A DNA stretch of 9,592 bases from Treponema sp. (GTDB lineage: Bacteria > Spirochaetota > Spirochaetia > Treponematales > Treponemataceae), in the NCBI GenBank assembly GCA_017390125.1, contig JAFPCT010000077.1, forward strand, positions 1 to 9,592, given 5' to 3'. The stretch's first letter is position 1; every line of letters starts with the position of its first letter. The notes under the pieces were generated by a model. That model did no database searches. It was not told where the DNA came from and saw only the letters and a list, made by a program, of their open reading frames with translations. This document shows, in pieces, positions 1 through 5,817 of this stretch. The position numbers and the translations under genes were made by a program.

Positions 1-1477
1 ATCGTTTCGTGTACGGGAACAGTCCGCCGTCATAGAGCTTCTGGATTACCTTGCGCTTCGTGCAGAGGGAATCCCTGGCGAGATCCATAAGGTAGTCCAG
101 ACGCTTGAAGAACTGGCTTTCGTCTTCCGCAAGGTATCCGATCTGCGGAAGGTTTATCGTTACTACGCCGAGGCTTCCTGTGAATTCATCTGAGCCGAAG
201 AGACCGCCGCCTCTTTTTCTGAGCTCCCGCTTGTCCAGCCGCAGACGGCAGCACATTGAGCGCACGTCGCTTGGATCAAGGTCTGAGTTTATGAAATTCT
301 GGAAATACGGAGTTCCGTACTGGCCGGTCATCTCGAAAAGGAGACGTGCATTCTCGTTTTCCCAGTTGAAGTCTCTGGTGATGTTGTATGTCGGAATAGG
401 GTAGCCGAAGCCTCTGCCGTCTGAATCGCCTTCAAGCATTATTTCGATGAAATGGCGGTTTATCATGTCCATTTCTTTCTGGCAGTCGCCGTATGTAAAG
501 TCCTGTTCCTTGCCCCCTACAATTGCCTTCTTGTGCCTGAGGTCTTCCGGACATGTCCAGTCCAAAGTGATGTTTGTGAACGGCGCCTGGCTTCCCCAGC
601 GGCTTGGCACGTTTATGCCGAAGACATAGTTCTGGATGCACTGATGTACTTCTTCGTCAGAAAGATTGTCTGCCTTTACGAAAGGAGCAAGGTATGTGTC
701 GAATGAGCTGAAGGCCTGTGCTCCTGCCCATTCGTTCTGAAGGACGCCCAGAAAGTTTATCATCTGGTTTACGAGGGTTGAGAGATGTTTTGCCGGCTTA
801 GAGGAGTTTTTGTCGGAAACGCCTCCCAGACCTTCCTGAATGAGCTGTCTGAGGGACCAGCCCGCGCAGTAGCCGGAGAACATTGAAAGGTCGTGGAGAT
901 GGAATGCGGCTGTCCTGTGGGCTTCTGCAATTTCCTTTGAGTATATGTTGTTGAGCCAGTAATTTGCCGTGATTGTTCCTGAATTGTGAAGTATGAGACC
1001 ACCCAGGGAAAAGTTTACGTTTGCATTCTCATGAACGCGCCAGTCATTCTGTCCCAGGTAGCCGTCCATGGTTTTGTTTATGTCCAGCATCAGGGATTTC
1101 GTGTCTCTCATCGCTTCGTGGCGGGCACGGTAGATTATGTATGCCTTTGCCACTTCCACTTCCTTGTTTTCGATGAGCACGGACTCAACAATGTCCTGAA
1201 TTTCTTCGATGGCTGGAATTGAATGGCTTCTGGCTCCCGCCATCTGGAGACGCAGACGCTCCTCCACAAGGTCGGTGAGGGAAGACGCTCTGTCCGGATC
1301 GATATGTTTTTCCACTGAAAGGATTGCCTTTCCTATGGCGCTTTCAATTTTTGTCCTGTCGTAAGGGACTATGCTTCCTGAGCGCTTTACTACAGATTTT
1401 ATGAAATTTTTGGTTTCCTCATCTTTGCTTGAGCCCAAGAATGCCCGCCATTCTGGAAAAACCGATTCGTCAGCCAT
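1..1477 (-). CDS. nrdD: Anaerobic (class III) ribonucleoside-triphosphate reductase, N-terminal 492 residues (partial)
   Basis: This enzyme reduces ribonucleoside triphosphates to deoxyribonucleotides without oxygen, using a glycyl radical installed by the activase NrdG. The reading frame is open from the ATG at 1477 to the left edge. After a leader of about 25 residues comes an ATP-cone (about residues 26-122, beginning VVKRSGSIVPYDRTKIESAI), the allosteric nucleotide-binding domain. The catalytic barrel follows, with HENANVNFSLGG, HLHDL and the GYCAGWSL segment. Its Cys204 is the expected thiyl-radical cysteine, and MCCRLRLD (Cys409-Cys410) supplies the second catalytic cysteine. Family members are usually about 650-750 residues, so roughly 200 residues, including the glycyl-radical loop and zinc-binding cysteines, lie outside the window. 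The start is supported by GGAGG nine bases upstream, inside the nrdR 3' end; the two genes overlap by 8 bp. nrdG may follow beyond the window, but this cannot be seen. Identification is firm. Confidence 0.96.
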   Translation of the reverse strand, partial: MADESVFPEWRAFLGSSKDEETKNFIKSVVKRSGSIVPYDRTKIESAIGKAILSVEKHIDPDRASSLTDLVEERLRLQMAGARSHSIPAIEEIQDIVESVLIENKEVEVAKAYIIYRARHEAMRDTKSLMLDINKTMDGYLGQNDWRVHENANVNFSLGGLILHNSGTITANYWLNNIYSKEIAEAHRTAAFHLHDLSMFSGYCAGWSLRQLIQEGLGGVSDKNSSKPAKHLSTLVNQMINFLGVLQNEWAGAQAFSSFDTYLAPFVKADNLSDEEVHQCIQNYVFGINVPSRWGSQAPFTNITLDWTCPEDLRHKKAIVGGKEQDFTYGDCQKEMDMINRHFIEIMLEGDSDGRGFGYPIPTYNITRDFNWENENARLLFEMTGQYGTPYFQNFINSDLDPSDVRSMCCRLRLDKRELRKRGGGLFGSDEFTGSLGVVTINLPQIGYLAEDESQFFKRLDYLMDLARDSLCTKRKVIQKLYDGGLFPYTKR

Positions 1478-1937
1478 TGTTCTTTTCCTCCGCGTTTTTT
1501 ATTTCCGTAAGGAATTCTTCAAGAGTTTCGAAGTGCTTATATGCAGAAGCAAAGCGTATATATGCGACCTTGTCCAGTCTGTAAAGCCGTTTTAGTACAA
1601 GTTCGCCAAGACTTTCTGTAGAAATTTCACGGGTTGTCTTTGAGCTCATGATTGCTGCGTCTTCAATCTCGCTTACAAGGTTGTCGATGGCTGCGCTTCC
1701 AACGGAGCGCTTCTCAAGGGCGCGCTCGATTCCCTTTGACAGCTTTGTCCTGTCGAAAGGCTGCCGCTTTCCGTTGCGCTTCACTACCAGAAAAGGTTTT
1801 TCCTCAACCCTCTCATAACTTGTAAAGCGGTAGCTGCATGCGTTGCATTCCCTTCGTCGGCGGATTGTCTCTCCGTTTGCCATTGTGCGTGATTCTATTA
1901 CCTTGTCGTCAAGGCTTCCGCAGTAAGGACATCTCAT
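1470..1937 (-). CDS. nrdR: Transcriptional repressor NrdR (zinc ribbon + ATP-cone)
   Basis: NrdR is the cytoplasmic regulator that senses ATP/dATP and represses ribonucleotide reductase operons by binding paired NrdR boxes. The 155-residue protein has the usual family length. The N-terminal zinc ribbon is complete: Cys3-x2-Cys6 in MRCPYCGS and Cys31-x2-Cys34 in ECNACSYRFTSYE, separated by the basic RRRRE stretch. The ATP-cone (about residues 48-138) starts FLVVKRNGKRQPFDRTKL and closely resembles the cone of the NrdD encoded next door. It overlaps lnt by 4 bp (ATGA) and nrdD by 8 bp, so the three genes are probably translationally coupled. GAGG six bases before the ATG serves as ribosome-binding site. 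Being co-transcribed with nrdD suggests feedback on its own operon, but I could not find a clear pair of NrdR boxes upstream of lnt. Confidence 0.97.
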   Translation of the reverse strand: MRCPYCGSLDDKVIESRTMANGETIRRRRECNACSYRFTSYERVEEKPFLVVKRNGKRQPFDRTKLSKGIERALEKRSVGSAAIDNLVSEIEDAAIMSSKTTREISTESLGELVLKRLYRLDKVAYIRFASAYKHFETLEEFLTEIKNAEEKNNG

Positions 1938-3733
1938 TCTGCGCCTCTTTTCTTAATGTATTTTCTGCTTATCCGGCTCAGCTTCTTTCGTTCTGACTTA
2001 ACGGTTTCTGTCCTGTCTTTGAGCAGGAACGTGATGAACATTAAGGCCAGAGAGAACAGTACGGCAGAATGAGGAAGCCAGTTTCCCAGCCGGAGATATA
2101 TTGTGGATTCCGGTTTATAGACCGGAATGCTTGCTATGGTTGCAGTTTCCTGGAAAAGCGGAAGGTCGCAGATTATGTTCCCCTTTGAGTCAAGGACAAC
2201 TGAATAACCGGAGTTGCAGGAACGTGCCATTGAGGTGCGGTATTCGATTGTCCTGAAAGAGGCGATCACGAAGTGCTGCATCTCCGCGGATTTTGTGCGG
2301 GACCAGGAGTCGTCCGTTATGTTGATGAAAGTTTCCGAGCCGTGCCTTACAAGCGGACGGCATATGTCAGGGAACGAGTCGTCAAAGCATATCGGCGTGC
2401 TGATTCTTACGTAAGGCTGCTCCTCTTCCTTTTGTCTTTGTGCAGCGAGGCTGTCTTTTAGGCTTATTACTGCGGTCTCCGGAAGAAGGGAGCCTTCTGC
2501 CTTTCTTGCAGGAATCTCAAAGAAAGTGTACTGGTCTCCCGGAGTAAATCCTGCGGAAATGTGGATTACTTTTTTCAGAAAGTCTGCCACAGGCTTGAAT
2601 TCTGAGAACGGAATGCTTTCTGCCATAGGGACAAGGTGGTTTTTGCCGTAGAAGCCCCGGAATTCTCCGTTTTTGTCGAAAAGCAGGGCTGCGTTGAAAA
2701 GTTTCCGTCCCGGACCTGGATTTCCGCGGATGTATGTTCCGCCGAGAATGAACGGAATGCGGCACTCCTGTATGAAGTCTGCCACGGATTTTTCAAGGGG
2801 ATAGTTCTTGTAATGGTTTTCTGCAATCGGATACGAATATTTCAGACAGCCCTCGCTCCAGATTATCAGGTCGATTTCTTTTCCTTCTGCCTTTGCTTCC
2901 TGGATCTTTTCCTTTGTGAGGCGCTGTGAGACCAGAATTGTATTGTTGTCTGTGTCCTGTTTCCACGGGTCGGCGTTCTGCTGTACCAGTATGGCGTTTA
3001 TTGTCTTCTCAGGTTTTGCCGGCTTGAGGAGCCTTGATGTTCCGTATGCGAAAATCAGAACGAACAGAGCCAGAACCGCAAGGGAGAGCCTCGCGTACTG
3101 TCCTGCGGATCTTTCAGACTTCTCATGGCGCGGAAGCTCGTAGAACAGGAATATTCCTTCTCCTGCTAGAGCCGCGAAAAGGGCGGTGCAGAATGATATT
3201 CCGTAGGTTCCTGTTATGTCTGCTATCTGGGAGAATACTTTCCAGCGGAACATCGTTCCTGAGAGCACGCCCCACGGATAACCGATGAAACCGCAGGATT
3301 TGAGCCATTCGTAGATTATGTATACCGTTGCAAACCAGATTACTCTGATAGGAGATGTAACGGATTTTTTCTGTGTGGAGAAGTCTTCCAGAAGATCGCC
3401 TTTCTGCTTTCTTGAGAACGGAAGGTAGAAAAGGAGTCCGGCGCAGAATCCAATGGTTCCCGTCCCCAGCGCGCTGGCTCCCAGGGTGAATGCTGCGAAA
3501 TCCTTGAAGAACGCAAGCCAGTAGCTTGAGATCATATGCACGGTAAAAGCGTGAAGGGCGAATAAAGCCGCCCCTCCTGTGTAGCTCTTTATGCTTCTGT
3601 ATGCAAGGTAAAACGGAACCAGACTTATGAGCCCGAAAACTGGAGAGCCGAAAGTGAGCAGTTCGTTCGGAAGGCCGAGCGATAAAATCAATGCGGAAAA
3701 AAGAATACAAAAAACTTGTAAAAATCGGTTCAT
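1934..3733 (-). CDS. lnt: Apolipoprotein N-acyltransferase
   Basis: Lnt is an inner-membrane enzyme that adds the third acyl chain to the N-terminal cysteine of lipoproteins, using phospholipid as donor. The N-terminal 235 residues form several hydrophobic membrane segments (about 4-20, 27-45, 55-75, 85-105, 131-147, 170-197, 216-234). A periplasmic carbon-nitrogen hydrolase domain follows (about 245-540), and a last membrane segment lies near 553-571. The catalytic triad is visible: Glu294 (IIWSEG), Lys364 (YGKNHLVP) and Cys449 (TPICFDDSF). Glu372 (MAESIPF) matches a further essential glutamate of the family. At 599 residues it is longer than the E. coli enzyme (about 510). The excess lies partly in a loop around 405-441 and in a strongly basic tail after residue 572. 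The residue after Cys449 is Phe rather than the usual Tyr. M1 is preferred because the signal-like membrane helix begins at once and no better start lies nearby. It is the first gene of the lnt-nrdR-nrdD operon. Confidence 0.94.
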   Translation of the reverse strand: MNRFLQVFCILFSALILSLGLPNELLTFGSPVFGLISLVPFYLAYRSIKSYTGGAALFALHAFTVHMISSYWLAFFKDFAAFTLGASALGTGTIGFCAGLLFYLPFSRKQKGDLLEDFSTQKKSVTSPIRVIWFATVYIIYEWLKSCGFIGYPWGVLSGTMFRWKVFSQIADITGTYGISFCTALFAALAGEGIFLFYELPRHEKSERSAGQYARLSLAVLALFVLIFAYGTSRLLKPAKPEKTINAILVQQNADPWKQDTDNNTILVSQRLTKEKIQEAKAEGKEIDLIIWSEGCLKYSYPIAENHYKNYPLEKSVADFIQECRIPFILGGTYIRGNPGPGRKLFNAALLFDKNGEFRGFYGKNHLVPMAESIPFSEFKPVADFLKKVIHISAGFTPGDQYTFFEIPARKAEGSLLPETAVISLKDSLAAQRQKEEEQPYVRISTPICFDDSFPDICRPLVRHGSETFINITDDSWSRTKSAEMQHFVIASFRTIEYRTSMARSCNSGYSVVLDSKGNIICDLPLFQETATIASIPVYKPESTIYLRLGNWLPHSAVLFSLALMFITFLLKDRTETVKSERKKLSRISRKYIKKRGAE

Positions 3734-3849
3734 GGTTTTAAGATATTATCGGTATTTATTAAAAAAAACTCAACACGGCGGCTTTTAAAAGTCAGAGGAT
3801 TTTTGGCCGCTTTAAGAAAAAAAGTGCATAAGGATGGGGTATCGGCCAA
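3734..3849. other. Divergent intergenic region between lnt and the galactokinase-like gene
   Basis: These 116 AT-rich bases separate two divergently read genes. They hold the lnt promoter on the minus strand and a perfect 10-bp palindrome CTTTTAAAAG at 3782-3791. Two related GC-then-T/A elements are also present, GGCGGCTTTTAAAAG at 3777-3791 and GGCCGCTTTAAG at 3805-3816, about 28 bp apart. These could be operator-like, but the match is loose. For the plus-strand gene only a weak promoter is visible: TTGGCC at 3803-3808, then 18 bases, then CATAAG at 3827-3832. No NrdR box pair was recognised. Confidence 0.5.
3745..3773 (-). promoter_or_regulatory. Sigma70-type promoter of the lnt-nrdR-nrdD operon
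   Basis: On the minus strand TTGAGT (3773-3768) and GATAAT (3750-3745) are separated by 17 bases, with a T-rich spacer. Each hexamer differs from consensus at one or two positions. The predicted transcription start, about 7 bases beyond the -10 box, falls near 3738, only about 5 bases before the lnt ATG. No Shine-Dalgarno sequence fits in that space, so the message would be nearly leaderless. Confidence 0.6.
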
Positions 3850-5031
3850 ATGACTCAGATAGAAAAAGTACACTTTGAACAATTTGAAAAAAGTCCTGAT
3901 GTAACGGCAAGTGCGCCGGGAAGATTTCACCTGATGGGTGAGAACACATGGTTTTTCCGAGACAAGGCTCTTTCTCTGGCGGTAGATATTTCTGTATATG
4001 TTTCTGTTTCCAAACGTGATGATTCTTCAGTAAGGCTATATTTTGTACAGCTCGATGACACAAAGAAAATAAACTTGTCGGCGCTCAAATTCCGCAAGGA
4101 AGACCGCTGGGCCAACGCGGTTAAGGCTGTTCTTTATGGATTTGTTTCCGGAGGATTTACTCTTGGAGGAATGGACATCACGATCTGCAGCGAGATTCTT
4201 CCTTCCGCAGGATTCGGAATCACCACTGCGATAAAGGTTGCGGCCGCAAAGGCAATCTGGACTCTGTTTGACCTTAAGCTGAACGATTCTACGATGGTTC
4301 AGGTTATAGAGAGGGGAAACAGGCTTTTCCTTCAGCAGGAAAACCACAACGCGGATAATTTTGCCGCCATATACGCAAAGGCCGGCAATTTCATCTGTAC
4401 GGACTACTACAGGAATTCCTATGATTTGGTTCCTTTTGATTTTTCCGGCATGAAGATCCTGATTGTGGATGCGAAGGTTCCTCGCTATGAGATGTGGAAC
4501 CGCGAAACTCTTTATGAACCGGAGAACGCCCTTATTCTGGGAGACCTCAGGGAAGAGAAGCCGAACCGTTTCGGGGGATGGCAGTACATTTCCAACGTAA
4601 CGGACATAAACGAGGCTCTCTCCGAGGTTTCGAAAGATACCAGAAGAAAGCTCCTCTGCGTAATTCGTGAGCACGGGGACGTAATGGACGCTATAACCGC
4701 ATGCTCCAAAGGCGATTTCATGCATTTTGCCAGGGCCGTGAACCACAGTCATGAAAGCCTGAGGGATTTCTTTGACCTTTCATGCCCGGAAATTGAATGG
4801 CTTGTAAAGCGGGTTTCTGAGATTGATCCGACCATTGAGGATATCCGGAATCCTGTGTCATGCGGCCGCATTACCGGAAAGGGCTTTGCACGCTGTATGT
4901 ACGCGTTCCTGCGGAATGAGGACGTAGAGAAATTCAGGCAGAAGCTTACTGAATATGAGCACATATTCGGCTTCAAGCCGGAATGCTATGAGGTTCATTC
5001 TGCGGACGGCGTCAAGATTATATCAGGCTGA
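3850..5031 (+). CDS. Galactokinase-family GHMP kinase with divergent active site
   Basis: This cytoplasmic 393-residue protein has the length and motif order of galactokinase, which phosphorylates galactose at C1 in the Leloir pathway. The N-terminal signature appears as APGRFHLMGENTWFF (residues 22-36), keeping Arg25 and Glu31. The expected His and Asp of GEHTD are replaced by Asn32 and Trp34, and the Asp normally contacts the sugar. The phosphate-binding loop, normally GLSSSAS, reads GFGITTA (121-127). The CGxMDQ region is replaced by NHNADNF, retaining a candidate catalytic Asp169. The C-terminal NHSHESLRDFFDLSCPEIE (298-316) and GRITGKGFARC (339-349) are clearly galactokinase-like. It may use another sugar, or be a regulatory or inactive paralogue, so I give no symbol. 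An in-frame TAA at 3829 and the absence of other early Met codons fix the start at 3850, with only a weak GGGG ribosome-binding site ten bases upstream. No galE or galT neighbour is present. Confidence 0.82.
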   Translation: MTQIEKVHFEQFEKSPDVTASAPGRFHLMGENTWFFRDKALSLAVDISVYVSVSKRDDSSVRLYFVQLDDTKKINLSALKFRKEDRWANAVKAVLYGFVSGGFTLGGMDITICSEILPSAGFGITTAIKVAAAKAIWTLFDLKLNDSTMVQVIERGNRLFLQQENHNADNFAAIYAKAGNFICTDYYRNSYDLVPFDFSGMKILIVDAKVPRYEMWNRETLYEPENALILGDLREEKPNRFGGWQYISNVTDINEALSEVSKDTRRKLLCVIREHGDVMDAITACSKGDFMHFARAVNHSHESLRDFFDLSCPEIEWLVKRVSEIDPTIEDIRNPVSCGRITGKGFARCMYAFLRNEDVEKFRQKLTEYEHIFGFKPECYEVHSADGVKIISG

Positions 5032-5075
5032 CGGAAATTCAGTGCGGAACAGGAGGCTTTCCTTCCGCCCTTATA

Positions 5076-5105
5076 TTGAGAAAGAAATAAAAATTACGCT
5101 ATAAT
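5076..5105 (+). promoter_or_regulatory. Strong sigma70 promoter for the TPR / NHL-VWA operon
   Basis: TTGAGA at 5076-5081 and a perfect TATAAT at 5100-5105 are separated by 18 bases of AT-rich sequence. The predicted transcription start is near 5112. This gives a leader of about 16-19 bases before the ATG codons at 5128 and 5131, with room for the GGGGTG ribosome-binding sequence at 5121-5126. It is the best promoter match in the window. Confidence 0.75.
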
Positions 5106-5130
5106 AAAAAAAACGGCAGTGGGGTGGATG

Positions 5131-5817
5131 ATGTCGGATTTAAATGTCTTGTCTGAGGGAATAAATTTATACAACGAAAAAAAATATTCGGATGCCCTCG
5201 CATTCTTTCTTGCTCTTCCTGCAATGAGCGGAGCGGACAGCATTGACATTGCATATTATCTCGGACTCTGCTTTACAAAGCTAAAAAGATATGAGGATGC
5301 CCTTCTGTATCTTGAGCAGGTCGTAACCGGCGGGCAGCAGCTTGAGCGTGTCCAGCAGTGCCGTTTCATTCTTGCCGTAATCTATACGCTTTCCGGCCGC
5401 AAGAGGCTGGCGAACTTTGAGCTTTCAAAACTTCTTGAAAGCGGCTACAAGCTTGCTTCCGTATATGCTTCCCTTGCATATATCGCATGGGAACAGGAAG
5501 AAGTGGACAAGTGCCTTGAATATTATGAAAAATCCCTTGAGATAGACGCAAACAACGTAACCGCGCTGAACGGAATCGGCTATGTCCTTGCCTGTGAGAA
5601 CCGGGATTTAACCCGGGCGCTTTCATGCTGCAAGAGGGCCGTGGAATTTTCTCCTGATTCTCCTGCATGCCTGGATTCTTTGGGCTGGGTTTATTATAAG
5701 CTTGGTTTGTACAAGGATTCAATGAAATATCTTGAAATGGCAGAGGCTATTGACGGCGAGAACGAGGAGATTGTCTCCCACATAAAGACTGTCTCCCTTG
5801 AAGGAGACCGCAGATGA
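5131..5817 (+). CDS. Tetratricopeptide-repeat (TPR) protein, cytoplasmic
   Basis: The 228-residue protein consists almost wholly of TPR helical hairpins, which form a superhelical surface for binding proteins. About six units can be traced: roughly 3-36, 39-71, 74-107, 108-141, 142-177 and 178-212. The best-conserved are AYYLGLCFTKLKRYEDALLYLEQ, VDKCLEYYEKSLEIDANN and CLDSLGWVYYKLGLYKDSMKYLEMA. It has no signal peptide and no membrane segment, so it should be cytoplasmic. The reading frame could begin at GTG 5119, ATG 5128 or ATG 5131. I chose 5131 because GGGGTG at 5121-5126 is then properly spaced; the GTG would lie only about seven bases from the predicted transcription start. Its TGA overlaps the ATG of the next gene by 4 bp, so the two products are probably made together. 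Partner and exact role are unknown. Confidence 0.88.
   Translation: MSDLNVLSEGINLYNEKKYSDALAFFLALPAMSGADSIDIAYYLGLCFTKLKRYEDALLYLEQVVTGGQQLERVQQCRFILAVIYTLSGRKRLANFELSKLLESGYKLASVYASLAYIAWEQEEVDKCLEYYEKSLEIDANNVTALNGIGYVLACENRDLTRALSCCKRAVEFSPDSPACLDSLGWVYYKLGLYKDSMKYLEMAEAIDGENEEIVSHIKTVSLEGDRR

Noticed and set aside
105..404. 99-codon plus-strand frame opposite nrdD
   Set aside because: Antisense to conserved NrdD sequence including the Cys409-Cys410 motif; no independent coding evidence.
3123..3710. 195-codon minus-strand frame inside lnt
   Set aside because: Same strand but a different frame from lnt, rich in Arg/Ser/His as expected for a shifted frame, and lnt has its catalytic motifs intact.
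3834..3878. 14-codon ORF (MGYRPNDSDRKSTL) overlapping the galactokinase-like start, possible leader peptide
   Set aside because: Its AAGG is only about 2-3 bases from the ATG, the peptide shows no attenuator-like residue run, and no alternative hairpins follow.
4036..4752. 238-codon minus-strand frame antisense to the galactokinase-like gene
   Set aside because: It lies wholly within a well-supported gene on the other strand, has no recognisable domain, and has no ribosome-binding site; it is a shadow frame.
5044..5068. GCGGAA...TTCCGC inverted repeat after the galactokinase-like gene, considered as a terminator
   Set aside because: The stem is only 6 bp with a 13-base loop and is not followed by a U-tract, so it is not a convincing intrinsic terminator.
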